DNA of 64,000 bases, taken from Bacillus sp. EB600. Lineage in GTDB: Bacteria; Bacillota; Bacilli; Bacillales; Cytobacillaceae. The notes under the pieces are model-generated. The model saw only the letters and a list, made by a program, of their open reading frames with translations. It was not told the DNA's origin and did not search any database. Both the position numbers and the translations under genes were made by a program. Location: the NCBI RefSeq assembly GCF_024494385.1, contig NZ_JAEVLT010000001.1:124001-188000 (forward strand). The letters are read 5' to 3'. Shown in pieces: positions 17,472-26,125 of this stretch (its first letter is position 1; the number at the start of each line of letters is the position of its first letter).

Positions 17472-17506
17472 AAAAAAGGGATAAATCAACGATTTATCCC
17501 TTTTTT
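17472..17506 (+). terminator. Bidirectional terminator
   Basis: AAAAAAGGGATAAATC and GATTTATCCCTTTTTT form a 16-bp stem with an AAC loop between two convergent genes. Confidence 0.9.
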
Positions 17507-17519
17507 CATTATTAATAAC

Positions 17520-17723
17520 TTACATAAAATTTTTACTGTGGTTAGGAACTACCTGTAATTGTCTTGTCGTAAGGGTCATTTCACTTTTACAAATGGGACA
17601 AAGGGGAATGTCGCTACTCTTGAAGTTATCTCGAATCCAGCATTTGCAATTGTCTGAACTACATACCCATATTTTAGTTTCTTCCAGTTTGACTTCCTCT
17701 TCATTTCTTCTGCCAAATGCCAA
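17520..17723 (-). CDS. Cold-inducible YdjO-like zinc-ribbon protein
   Basis: A small protein with four Cys arranged CSSDNCKCW...CPIC, which looks like a zinc ribbon, and the WIRDNF segment seen in the cold-inducible YdjO family of Bacillus. Its biochemical role is unknown. The frame reaches a TTG at 17738, but GGGGGTGA ends 5 nt before the TTG at 17723 (MAFGRRNEEEV), making that the better start (67 aa). The gene has a perfect consensus promoter and a leader of about 130 nt. Long leaders are usual for cold-shock genes. Confidence 0.75.
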   Translation of the reverse strand: MAFGRRNEEEVKLEETKIWVCSSDNCKCWIRDNFKSSDIPLCPICKSEMTLTTRQLQVVPNHSKNFM

Positions 17724-17859
17724 TTTGGTCACCCCCAAGTAAAATACACTTCAAAATAAAAAATCGCACCTACACCTGTGAGGTAAACATCGCCCACAAA
17801 ACCGCGCAGTTACGACTACTTCATCCTTAACAAGTTAACAAACTTAAAAGTGTACTTGA

Positions 17860-17888
17860 ATTATACTCTATTCTTAGTTTAATGTCAA
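17860..17888 (-). promoter_or_regulatory. Consensus sigma-A promoter for the YdjO-like gene
   Basis: On the minus strand TTGACA (17883-17888), exactly 17 nt, and TATAAT (17860-17865) match the consensus at all twelve positions. Transcription would start near 17853, leaving about 130 nt before the start codon. The rest of the gap up to 18100 shows only AT-rich sequence and a weak AAGCAC/GTGCTT hairpin at 18068-18090. Confidence 0.85.
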
Positions 17889-18103
17889 TAAGATTAATAC
17901 TACCAAAAATTTTTGTGCTTCTCAAGAAATAATTTAAAAAACTTTCACAAAACTATTGCTTAGATCATATTTTTCACAATTAAAGATTTTTTCGTTGTTC
18001 ATAATAGCGAAACAAAATGATACAAATCGTGAACCAGTCTCCTCCTACTGTAAACCTCCGACAAGTCAAAGCACCATAAAAAAATGTGCTTGGCATTATT
18101 GTG

Positions 18104-18137
18104 CAAAAAAAGAACCGTTTTCAAGAAGCGGCTCTTT
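18104..18137 (-). terminator. Terminator of ku
   Basis: AAAGAGCCG and CGGTTCTTT pair with one G-T pair. On the minus strand the stem runs into a T tract. Confidence 0.7.
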
Positions 18138-18173
18138 AAAATGTCTAGACGTTCCTTAATTCGGTTCGTTAGC

Positions 18174-19004
18174 TTAAGCTTGTTTTTTGACTTTTGTGGC
18201 GACTTTCTTTCTAGTGGCCACCGTTTTTTTCGGCTTTGTCCGATCGATAGAAGCCTGTAAGGCTGCCATTAAATCGGTAACATTTGTGGCTGCTTCCCTC
18301 GCGGCTGGTACGACTGTTTCTTTCCCCATCCGTTTTGACTCAATAAGGGCAAGGAGAGCGTTGCGGTATTCATCTGTATATTTCTCCGGTTGGAAATCAG
18401 TTGTTAATTGGTCAATTAATAATATTGCTGTATCCAATTCTTTTTCTGTTACCTTATCATCGGCTGGAACGTTCGGCACTTCCCCTACATCTCTTACCTC
18501 ATCAGGGTAATGGATCGTTTCCATTATCAATGTATTTCTATAGATCCGGATAACCGCAAGCTGCTCCTTTGAACGGATGACAATTTTAGCGATCCCGACC
18601 TTTTGTGATTCCTCCAAGGCTTTACGAAGCAAGGCATATGCCTTTCCCCCGCCCTCATGCGGTGACATATAATAGCTTTTATCAAAATAAATGGGGTCAA
18701 TTTGATCCATCTTTACAAAATCAATGATTTCAACTGCTTTTTCTTCATTTTCTTTCCTTAGTTTTTCAAGATCCTCTTCATCAAGAATAACAAATTTACC
18801 TTTTGTATATTCGTACGCCTTAATTATATCTTCATTTTTCACTTCTTCTTCACAATGCGGGCATACTTTTTCATATTTAATGGGCGAATGACATTTTTTA
18901 TGGAGGGTACGGAGTTTTATGTCCTTGTCTTCTGTAGCGGCATGAAGCTTTATTGGTATATTAACTAGCCCAAAGCTGATGCTACCTTTCCACATCGTAT
19001 GCAT
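18174..19004 (-). CDS. ku: Ku DNA end-binding protein
   Basis: Bacterial Ku forms a ring on DNA double-strand ends and recruits LigD for non-homologous end joining. The protein shows MWKGSISFGLVNIPIKLHAATEDKD, split into the family start, then VCPHCEEEV, ELDTAILLIDQL and EKYTDEYRNALL. It ends in a Lys-rich tail (KPKKTVATRKKVATKVKK). The frame extends to 19019, but the conserved start MHTMWKGS corresponds to ATG 19004 behind GGAGACACC, giving 276 aa. It is divergent from ligD. A possible spore sigma-G promoter, GAATG-N17-CAAACTA, lies at about 19036-19064. Confidence 0.96.
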   Translation of the reverse strand: MHTMWKGSISFGLVNIPIKLHAATEDKDIKLRTLHKKCHSPIKYEKVCPHCEEEVKNEDIIKAYEYTKGKFVILDEEDLEKLRKENEEKAVEIIDFVKMDQIDPIYFDKSYYMSPHEGGGKAYALLRKALEESQKVGIAKIVIRSKEQLAVIRIYRNTLIMETIHYPDEVRDVGEVPNVPADDKVTEKELDTAILLIDQLTTDFQPEKYTDEYRNALLALIESKRMGKETVVPAAREAATNVTDLMAALQASIDRTKPKKTVATRKKVATKVKKQA

Positions 19005-19134
19005 AAAAGGTGTCTCCATTCTAGGTTATTTTTTTTAGTTTGCCTCATAAGAAAAACAGCATTCCTTAAAAGATTTGGAAAAGGATGAACTATGTAAGTA
19101 TTAAGCAAAATACAACTAAAAAGAAAGGAGCACA

Positions 19135-20979
19135 ATGATTATGAAACCAATGCTTCCAAGCCTGACCTTTGATCGTCCTGAGCACCCTGACTGGCTTTAT
19201 GAGGTAAAGTACGATGGCTTTCGTGCCATTTTAGATTGGAAACACCCTGCCATCCGTCTAACAAGCAGGAACGAAAAAACATTATTGGCTCAATTTCCTG
19301 AAATAGAAGAATTCCTGGTTCAATTTGAAGAACAGTTTCGTCCGTTTTTACCGCTGCGTCTAGATGGTGAGCTTGTCTCCCTTACTAATCCCTATAAAGG
19401 GAATTTTTCTACGCTGCAAGTCCGTGGACGTTTACGTTCCGAAAAAAAAATCCACGAACAAGCAAACCACTCACCCTGCAGATTGATGGTCTTCGATGTG
19501 CTCATGCTATCCGGGACAAATCTTCAATCTGCTCCTTTTCTTGAACGAAAGGAACAACTTATCAATATGTTCCAACAAATAGGACTTAACTTAGATCCAG
19601 ATCCCGCTAACCGCCAACTACTTCAAATCGTTAAAGCATACCCCCGTTTTAGTGATATATGGGAAAAGGTTGTTTTATATGATGGAGAAGGTATTGTAGC
19701 CAAACATAAAAATAGCCTTTGGGAAGAAGGCAAGCGTTCTACCCAGTGGTTAAAATATAAGAATTGGAAATATGTCAGCTGTTTTATTACCGCCTTTGAT
19801 AAAACGAATGGATATTTCTCACTTGGAGTGTATCAGGATAAAAAAATACAGGCTATTGGCCAGGTACTATTTGGATTAAAGCCCGATGAGAAACAGGTAT
19901 TACAACAAATTGTCAAGCAAAATAATATCGGTGAGGATACACGCTTTATTTTTGTGGAGCCCGCAATCTGTCTTGAAGTTAAATATTTGGAGCTTTACGA
20001 AAATGAGCTGCGTGAACCGCATTTTGATCGCTTTCGCCTTGATTTAAAGCCATATGATTGCACGTTTGACCGGTTTATTTCTCAGAAGCAGAATTTGCCG
20101 GAAAGTGTAGAAATTACACATCCCGATAAACCGCTATGGGATCAATTAAGGATTAAGAAATCGGACTATATCCATTATCTACGGGAAGTATCACCCTATA
20201 TGCTGCCGTTTTTAAAAAATCGTTTATTAACTGTAATTCGTTTTCCGCATGGAATGCTCGGTGAACCTTTTTATCAGAAAAACTGTCCCGATTATGCACC
20301 AGAGTTTGTCAATAGCCATTCTGATGATGGTATCGATTATATTGTTTGCAATAATCTAAATACACTTATCTGGCTTGGTAATCAACTTGCAATCGAATTT
20401 CATATTCCTTTCCAAACGATCGACAATAATGGTCCAAGTGAAATCGTACTTGATTTAGACCCGCCATCTCGAGAGGATTTTCACCTAGCTATAAAGGCCG
20501 CTCTGAATATCAAAGATGTGCTTGAACAATTACAGCTAATCAGTTTTGTCAAAACATCGGGCAATAAAGGGATACAGGTATATATCCCCCTGCCAGATCA
20601 TGAATACACCTATGAGGATACCCGATTATTTACGAACTTTATTGCTAATTATCTTGTCTCACATGATCCTGATTCATTTACGATTGAAAGGTTGAAAAAA
20701 AACCGTGGACACAGATTGTATGTTGATTATGTACAGCATAGCGAGGGGAAGACAATCGTTGCTCCTTATTCAATGAGGGGAAATGAACATGCAGGAGTGG
20801 CCACACCATTGTTCTGGGATGAAGTTAATGTCAAGCTGGATGTGAAATCATTTACAATGCAAACGGCATTAACCCGAATTAAAAACAGGGTAGACCCATT
20901 TAAAAATTACTTTCAGACAAAACAAATTCAGCCATTTAAACCTGTTCTCGAATTTTTGAAACAAACAAAAAAAGGATAA
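19135..20979 (+). CDS. ligD: ATP-dependent DNA ligase LigD (ligase plus polymerase domains)
   Basis: LigD fills, trims and seals double-strand ends with Ku. The 614-aa protein has an N-terminal ATP-dependent ligase (AMP-accepting Lys25 in EVKYDGFRA, then LDGELV, DGEGIVAKH and WLKYKNWK) and a C-terminal archaeo-eukaryotic primase-type polymerase (VIRFPHG, FYQKNCPDYAP, EIVLDLDPPSRE with the metal Asp pair, KTSGNKGIQVYIPL). There is no 3'-phosphoesterase domain. This matches the B. subtilis form in order and length. AAAGGAG lies 4 nt before ATG 19135 and 10 nt before ATG 19141; either could be used. Confidence 0.97.
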   Translation: MIMKPMLPSLTFDRPEHPDWLYEVKYDGFRAILDWKHPAIRLTSRNEKTLLAQFPEIEEFLVQFEEQFRPFLPLRLDGELVSLTNPYKGNFSTLQVRGRLRSEKKIHEQANHSPCRLMVFDVLMLSGTNLQSAPFLERKEQLINMFQQIGLNLDPDPANRQLLQIVKAYPRFSDIWEKVVLYDGEGIVAKHKNSLWEEGKRSTQWLKYKNWKYVSCFITAFDKTNGYFSLGVYQDKKIQAIGQVLFGLKPDEKQVLQQIVKQNNIGEDTRFIFVEPAICLEVKYLELYENELREPHFDRFRLDLKPYDCTFDRFISQKQNLPESVEITHPDKPLWDQLRIKKSDYIHYLREVSPYMLPFLKNRLLTVIRFPHGMLGEPFYQKNCPDYAPEFVNSHSDDGIDYIVCNNLNTLIWLGNQLAIEFHIPFQTIDNNGPSEIVLDLDPPSREDFHLAIKAALNIKDVLEQLQLISFVKTSGNKGIQVYIPLPDHEYTYEDTRLFTNFIANYLVSHDPDSFTIERLKKNRGHRLYVDYVQHSEGKTIVAPYSMRGNEHAGVATPLFWDEVNVKLDVKSFTMQTALTRIKNRVDPFKNYFQTKQIQPFKPVLEFLKQTKKG

Positions 20980-20998
20980 GGAAATTCTCCCCTTATCC
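20974..20998. terminator. Shared terminator of ligD and dapF
   Basis: GGATAAGG and CCTTATCC pair around a 9-nt loop, overlapping the 3' ends of both convergent genes. A poly-A tract before it gives a T run for the minus strand. Confidence 0.65.
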
Positions 20999-21982
20999 TC
21001 TCAATTCAGCATTTAAAAATTTTTGTGCATCCGCCTGTAATTTTTCATATATCTGTTGTTCAGGGAATTCATTTTTAGAGGCAATTGAAAATGATTCATG
21101 ATCTAGGTCTACATCAATATCAGCTTTGTAAAGATAGGTTGCATTGCCGATTAGGTCAATCGAAAAGCTGCCGTCGATTTTATGGACTACACATTGAACT
21201 TTTCCGCCGTTATTGTAAACGTTAATGACACTATCAAATTTGTTTAACTCATTTAAACAGGTAACCAGCGAGGAAGCGGACATTGCTGTACCACAGGCAT
21301 TTGTAAAGCCAACACCTCGTTCAAACGTGTTAACATAAATTGTACCCTGATTGATTGATTTAACAAAACTAACATTTACACCATCCGGAAACAACTCATT
21401 TGGTCCATTTACCTTTTCACTAATTTGCTTTTGGATATTTGTTTGTAATTGATCAGCTTCAACCAATGCAATAAGGTGAGGATTTGGTACAGCCAAGGCT
21501 GTAAAGCTTAATTGGTTCGATAATGCTTCGATTTGTTCATTTATTAGTGTTTCCTTATTCAACAATAATGGCAGATCTGTTAACTGAAATGATACCGGTG
21601 ATATTTGAACTTGATAAGTGGCTACCTCCGGATATAAATCTGGTTGCTCGCTTACCTTTAAATCGGCTCTCATCGTTTCAACAACAGCCTCATTTAGATG
21701 AAACATTTCACTAATATATCTTGCGACAAGCCTAAGTCCGTTTCCACACATCGAGGCTTCAGAACCATCCGCATTAAAAACCCGCATTCTCCCTTTTGCG
21801 TTTTTATGTTCGCTCTTCATCACGAAAAGGATTCCATCAGCACCGAGTTCTGTATTTCGATTACATAATAAAACCGCAAGTTTGGCCCGTTCCTCTTCTG
21901 AAAAAGAATAAGGATTGGATATTTCATCAATTAGCAGAAAGTCATTTCCTGAACCATGACCTTTAATTAGATTAATTTGCAC
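20993..21982 (-). CDS. dapF: Diaminopimelate epimerase, long variant
   Basis: DapF interconverts LL- and meso-diaminopimelate for lysine and peptidoglycan synthesis. Two catalytic Cys are present: Cys79 in MCGNGLRLVARY and Cys230 in FTNACGTAMSAS. The phosphate-like loop HGSGNDF is near the start. The frame reaches 22024, but GTG 21982 follows CGGAGGA by 7 nt and gives MQINLIKGHGSGNDF, 329 aa. This is about 45 aa longer than classical B. subtilis DapF, with extra sequence between the halves and at the end. It may be a second, divergent epimerase or act on another amino acid; sequence alone does not settle this. Confidence 0.85.
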   Translation of the reverse strand: MQINLIKGHGSGNDFLLIDEISNPYSFSEEERAKLAVLLCNRNTELGADGILFVMKSEHKNAKGRMRVFNADGSEASMCGNGLRLVARYISEMFHLNEAVVETMRADLKVSEQPDLYPEVATYQVQISPVSFQLTDLPLLLNKETLINEQIEALSNQLSFTALAVPNPHLIALVEADQLQTNIQKQISEKVNGPNELFPDGVNVSFVKSINQGTIYVNTFERGVGFTNACGTAMSASSLVTCLNELNKFDSVINVYNNGGKVQCVVHKIDGSFSIDLIGNATYLYKADIDVDLDHESFSIASKNEFPEQQIYEKLQADAQKFLNAELRG

Positions 21983-22140
21983 GAGACTGTCCTCCGATAA
22001 AAAAGAATAGTGATTCGTTATCATTCTATCAAACGTTCTAAATTAAATAAACCTAAAGCATTCGGTCCCTTGAGATAGTTTGATAATTACCTTATTTTGA
22101 TACCCTTCGTTTATATATTCGTTAAGCACAAAATGGTAGT

Positions 22141-22929
22141 TCATCTTTCTATAAAAAATTCATTGATTAAAAATGACATTTGCAGGAGTCTATCCTTGTC
22201 CGATAAACTAGCTGCGAGCGAGAGGACTGGTGTGTTCGGCTCAGGGAAATAGCTGCTCCATTCTATTGGCATCCACCCCCGCCTCAGCCTGGCTACTTGC
22301 CGATTATTTGAATCTACAACCTGTTCATCCATATAAAACGAAGCCCCTTCTACTGCAGCAATAAATCTCCCTTCTGAATTTAAAAGCTCTTTCTTGCTTT
22401 TTTTTATGTGGGCAAGCCTTGTATTTTCAAAGCAACCTATATATTCTTTATCCTTATCATACACTTCAATTTTTAGTTTGCTTTTTCCATGTACTACATA
22501 GGAACAGACCAGCTCTTGATCAACATCATAGAGAGCAAAGACTGTGGAAGAGATCCCCAAGCCCCTGCCGTTTTCTCGATATTTTTTTATCGCACCTACT
22601 AGATAGCCATCTGGGGTAAAAATCATGAGACTTGGTGATAGTGTATTATAAAACAAAAGCAGCAAATGCTCTGAAGCAAATATTGAATGGGTAACATGCT
22701 TTGAATCAATCAATTTTTTTCTAATTATCAACGCTTGTTTGACCCCTCTTAGATAGAGTTGAAAATTAATAATGCTATAAAGTAGAAAAGGGATCACTAA
22801 AAGCATGATCTGCTTGGTTTGAAAAAATGCAAAATTTCCTCCGATAATTGCTATTGCAGGAATTAATGCCGCAATACTGCCATTTAAACTGATTCTTGCA
22901 ACATTCCGATAATATTCATCAATTTTCAT
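22141..22929 (-). CDS. Membrane-anchored protein of unknown function
   Basis: A 262-aa protein. Two hydrophobic segments lie near the N terminus (about residues 16-36, SIAALIPAIAIIGGNFAFF, and 41-58, IMLLVIPFLLYSIINF), followed by a roughly 190-residue soluble domain. That domain is strand-rich with short repeated patterns (PDGYLVGAIKKYRE, DKDKEYIGCFENT, NRQVARLRRGWMP). The layout recalls the tubby/LURP-like or scramblase-like fold found in other small Bacillus proteins, but I cannot confirm this. It is monocistronic. Neighbours give no clue to function. Confidence 0.7.
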   Translation of the reverse strand: MKIDEYYRNVARISLNGSIAALIPAIAIIGGNFAFFQTKQIMLLVIPFLLYSIINFQLYLRGVKQALIIRKKLIDSKHVTHSIFASEHLLLLFYNTLSPSLMIFTPDGYLVGAIKKYRENGRGLGISSTVFALYDVDQELVCSYVVHGKSKLKIEVYDKDKEYIGCFENTRLAHIKKSKKELLNSEGRFIAAVEGASFYMDEQVVDSNNRQVARLRRGWMPIEWSSYFPEPNTPVLSLAASLSDKDRLLQMSFLINEFFIER

Positions 22930-23029
22930 TCTGCAATCTCCTTATCGATTTCTCATATATTAGTCTATTGTTTATTAGCTCGAAAAATGATAGAAGTTTG
23001 TTTTAAAAAAGAAGATACAAAAAAAGAGA

Positions 23030-23935
23030 CTACTCGGCCTCTTTTTCAGCTTGCTTTATCCAATTTTGAATTTTTCCCCGGGAGGTTTTTGCATCTTCAT
23101 AGCCTTGGCGATAAAGAGCTTCAAGCTTATGAGGATTACGCTCCATCCGACCTACCCTGAGAGGTTCGGTTGGGCGAATAATGAATAGATTGCCGTTTTT
23201 TTCTTCATTTTCCAGATAGGCAATGGTTTCATTATAAACAATGTAACGCTTTCTTAAAGCTGTTTGCAGACCCATATAATCGGGATATTTTCGATCGACA
23301 AAAAAGTGAAACTTAGATGGCTTTTTCACATAGCCTTCATTTCTGGTTAAAATAACAATATTTTTCCTAAAGCCGTCGGCCTGCGCTTTTTTGATTGGAA
23401 TAGGATCACTTATTCCGCCATCAAGCAACGTTCTACCTTTATATCGTACCTCTGGTGCAACAAAAGGCAACGAACTTGACGCTCTTAAAACAGTTAAGAG
23501 CTCCTTTTCATAATCCTGTTTTTTAAAATAAACAGGCTCCCCGGTATGGCAATCTGTCGTACCGACCACCAATTCACTGGGACTATTATAGAAAACATCA
23601 TAATGGTAGGGAACATATTGATTAGGAATCTCATCAAAAATAAAATCCATGCCAAAAAATTACCGGTTTCTTAGGTAATTTTTCCATGAAAGATAGCGCG
23701 AATCAGAAGCATAATCAATGGTTACGGTTTTGTTTCTTCCTTTTTGCTTTGAAAGATAGGATGCTGCATTACATGCACCCGCCGATACACCAATGACATA
23801 TGGAAAAAAAACCTCCTGTTCTAAAAAGTATTCAAGGACCCCTCCAGTATATACAGAGCGCATTCCCCCACCTTCTAAAACTAAACCGACTTGATTAAAC
23901 AACGGACCCTCTTCCTCTCTTACAGCATCTGGCAT
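23030..23935 (-). pseudogene. Patatin-like phospholipase interrupted by an in-frame stop
   Basis: Both halves lie in the same frame and are separated by a single TAA at 23660-23662. The first part (91 codons) has the oxyanion loop EGGGMRS and the nucleophile Ser51 in GVSAG. The second carries the partner Asp in DGGISDPIP. Reading through the stop gives one 301-aa patatin/RssA-like lipase, ending YLRNR-stop-FFGMDFIFDE. Neither half alone holds the Ser-Asp dyad, so the gene is probably inactive, unless the stop is read through or is a sequencing error. One base change (CAA to TAA, for example) would explain it. No indel is needed. Confidence 0.85.
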
Positions 23936-23991
23936 ACTGTCTATTTGTCATTATAATCCATTTACTTTTTAATGGAAAATAAAACGATTTA

Positions 23992-24129
23992 CTAGTTCGC
24001 AAGTTCCTTTTTTCTGAATATAATAATACTAGATGCCAGCAGGCAAATGATGCATGCAGCAGACAGAATACTTGCTGGTAAAGTGTATTTTAAAATGAAC
24101 CCAAATCCATTTGAAATTCCGCCACATCT
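23992..24129 (-). pseudogene. Remnant of the C-terminus of a membrane transporter (MFS-like)
   Basis: On the minus strand an open stretch of 45 codons, from just after a TAG to the TAG at 23992-23994, reads GGISNGFGFILKYTLPAS and then a hydrophobic helix (ILSAACIICLLASSIIIF) with a basic end RKKELAN. This looks like the last transmembrane helix and tail of an MFS transporter. No start codon, ribosome site or upstream part remains. It lies between the broken patatin gene and the DUF4870 gene, suggesting local decay. Confidence 0.45.
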
Positions 24130-24154
24130 CTAAACATTGTTTGATTAATAGTTC

Positions 24155-24186
24155 AAAAAAACCTCGAAAACTATTCTGCCGAGGTT
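24155..24186 (-). terminator. Terminator of the DUF4870 gene
   Basis: AACCTCG (24160-24166) and CGAGGTT (24180-24186) pair. The minus strand continues into TTTTTTTGAAC. Confidence 0.8.
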
Positions 24187-24206
24187 ATCCTACTTGAGAG
24201 AATATA

Positions 24207-24530
24207 TTATTTAATTAATCGAAAAATCCACGGAATTCTATACTCCGTTCCCTCATAAGCTTTAATAGCAGCAATAATTGTAAAGACCACGATTAAAATA
24301 CCGATCAGCCACAAGCCAATAAATCCAATGAGGATCAAGGTTAAAATTCCACTCATAACTGTATACATGAAATAAGAAATCATGAAATTAAAATATTCTT
24401 TCCCATGAAAATCAATGAACGATGATTCTTCCCTCTTTACTAGCCAAATCACAAGCGGTCCTAATATAGGCGCAAAGAAACTGATCACATAAATGGCAGC
24501 AGCAAGTAATCTTTCTTCATTTTTTGGCAT
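24207..24530 (-). CDS. DUF4870 domain membrane protein
   Basis: A 107-aa protein with about three membrane segments: residues 9-30 (AAAIYVISFFAPILGPLVIWLV), 48-66 and 70-92 (the last around LIGFIGLWLIGILIVVF). The loop KREESSFIDFHGKEYFNFMISY is the hallmark of DUF4870/Tic20-like small membrane proteins. Function is unknown. It starts MPKNEERLLAAA at ATG 24530 and has its own terminator. The amidohydrolase gene is divergent. Confidence 0.85.
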   Translation of the reverse strand: MPKNEERLLAAAIYVISFFAPILGPLVIWLVKREESSFIDFHGKEYFNFMISYFMYTVMSGILTLILIGFIGLWLIGILIVVFTIIAAIKAYEGTEYRIPWIFRLIK

Positions 24531-24690
24531 CCTTCTCTCCCCCCAAAAATTAAAAAGAAATAAACTCCTACAATACTATTTACGCTAGTACACCAAAAAG
24601 GTTTCTTATTTCCAAAAATTTATTAACAGTATTGATTTGCATCATTTTTTACAAAATAAAAATAAACCTACTTTAAAAGAAGGGTTCCCT

Positions 24691-25815
24691 ATGACGAAAA
24701 TACTTTTAAAAAACGCCACCGTTTTTCCGATTACTTCAGACCCCTTCCCTAACGGGGATGTTTTAATCGATAATGGGAAAATCATGAAGGTTGGAAAGTA
24801 TATCGCAACCGAGACAAATGTAAAAATGATTGATTGCGGCCAGCTTTTCCTTTTTCCAGGCTTTATCGATGTTCATACCCATATGGGACTTTATGATGAA
24901 GGAACAGGCTGGGCAGGAAATGATGCAAATGAAACAGCGGAGGCACTGACACCACACATTCGCGCTATTGACGGGGCCTATCCCTTTGACCCGGCCTTTT
25001 CTGATGCAGTCAAGAGCGGAATTACGACCGTTCATATTATGCCGGGGAGTGCAAATGTCATTGGCGGCACAACTTCCGTTATCAAAACAACCGGAAAAAA
25101 CATTAAAAAAATGATTGTTCGTGAAATTGCCGGGTTAAAAATTGCTTTAGGAGAAAATCCAAAGAGAATTCATAGTCACGGAAATAATGATTCGATTACC
25201 AGAATGGGAATAATGGGGATGCTGCGTGAAGCGTTCTATAGTGCCCTCCAGACTGATCCGAATGATATCCGAAATATCCCGCTTATTTTGGCATTAAAAA
25301 GAGAAATACCCGTACGAATTCATGCCCACCGTGCTGATGATATCATTACTGCTGTCCGGTTCGCGGAGGAATTTAATCTTGATTTACGAATTGAACATTG
25401 TACGGAGGGACATTTAATTGCCAGTGAGCTGGCTGGCTTAGGATTGAAGGTTTCCGTTGGTCCTACTCTTACAAGAAGATCAAAGGTTGAATTAAAAAAC
25501 AAAACGTGGAACACATACAAGGAGTTATCAAGCCATGGTGTCGAAGTATCCATTACAACCGACCATCCCTACACACCGATCCAATATTTAAATATTTGTG
25601 CTGGCATTGCTGTCCGAGAAGGCCTCCCTGAGCAAAAAGCTCTAGAAGGAATCACGATCAATCCTGCTAAGAACTTAAAAGTTGATCAAAAGCTTGGAAG
25701 TATTGAGGAGGGTAAAGAGGCAGATTTAGTTCTCTGGACCCACCATCCATTTCATTATCTAGCAAAACCAAAATGGACAATGATTGGCGGAGAAATTGTT
25801 TTTTCACAATCATAA
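24691..25815 (+). CDS. Amidohydrolase family protein (imidazolonepropionase-like)
   Basis: A metal-dependent hydrolase of the amidohydrolase superfamily. The N-terminal strand domain starts MTKILLKNATVFPIT. The metal-binding HxH follows in FPGFIDVHTHMG, with further ligand His in VRIHAHRADD and LRIEHCTEGH and the catalytic Asp in SITTDHPY. The C-terminal GSIEEGKEADLVLW is typical of the family. The frame extends back to a TTG at 24637, but ATG 24691 after AGAAGGG gives the expected N terminus (374 aa). The substrate is unknown; related Bacillus proteins are annotated only generally. Confidence 0.88.
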   Translation: MTKILLKNATVFPITSDPFPNGDVLIDNGKIMKVGKYIATETNVKMIDCGQLFLFPGFIDVHTHMGLYDEGTGWAGNDANETAEALTPHIRAIDGAYPFDPAFSDAVKSGITTVHIMPGSANVIGGTTSVIKTTGKNIKKMIVREIAGLKIALGENPKRIHSHGNNDSITRMGIMGMLREAFYSALQTDPNDIRNIPLILALKREIPVRIHAHRADDIITAVRFAEEFNLDLRIEHCTEGHLIASELAGLGLKVSVGPTLTRRSKVELKNKTWNTYKELSSHGVEVSITTDHPYTPIQYLNICAGIAVREGLPEQKALEGITINPAKNLKVDQKLGSIEEGKEADLVLWTHHPFHYLAKPKWTMIGGEIVFSQS

Positions 25816-25916
25816 AAAAACCTTAAAACATTGTAGAAATTTGCTAAATAAATTTACAAAAAATCAATCAAAATCCTATTTCATTTTTAGATGATTTCTT
25901 GTATTATACTATAAGA

Positions 25917-26125
25917 AGATTAGGAACCAACGTTTACGGAGGTAACAAGTTTTATTATTCAAGGAAAATTTTATAGGGAAGGCAAATGGTGCGCCACCAG
26001 TTTTCTGGTTCTAGTGGGTTCGATTCCCACCCCGAAATTTTTTAGCATCTAAATAAAAAATTTCGAGGGTGAACCGCTCCTGTAGTTTTAGATCTAGGAA
26101 CCGGAATGCCCTAATTGGAGGGATT
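25917..26125 (+). ncRNA. Candidate structured leader RNA with tRNA T-arm-like hairpin
   Basis: A TATACT box at 25905-25910 would start transcription near 25917, about 210 nt before the acetyltransferase ATG. The leader holds a hairpin identical in form to a tRNA T-arm: GTGGG/CCCAC (26014-26018 with 26026-26030) around TTCGATT. An 11-bp helix pairs CGAAATTTTTT (26033-26043) with AAAAAATTTCG (26055-26065). TGGTG/CACCA (25987-25991 with 25995-25999) forms another. GGTTCTAG (26007-26014) can pair with TAGGAACC at 25921-25928 or with CTAGGAACC at 26094-26102, two exclusive states. GGCA/TGCC could close the fold. CTCC (26077-26080) could mask the GGAG ribosome site. No T-rich terminator is evident. 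Confidence 0.6.

Noticed and set aside
17956..18159. 67-aa frame on the plus strand downstream of ku
   Set aside because: No ribosome site; it runs over the ku terminator and an AT-rich spacer.
25940..26045. A possible tRNA gene suggested by the T-arm-like hairpin
   Set aside because: No proper 7-bp acceptor stem, D-arm or 7-nt anticodon loop can be drawn with it; CCAG-TTTT-CTGG has a 4-nt loop. It fits a leader RNA better.
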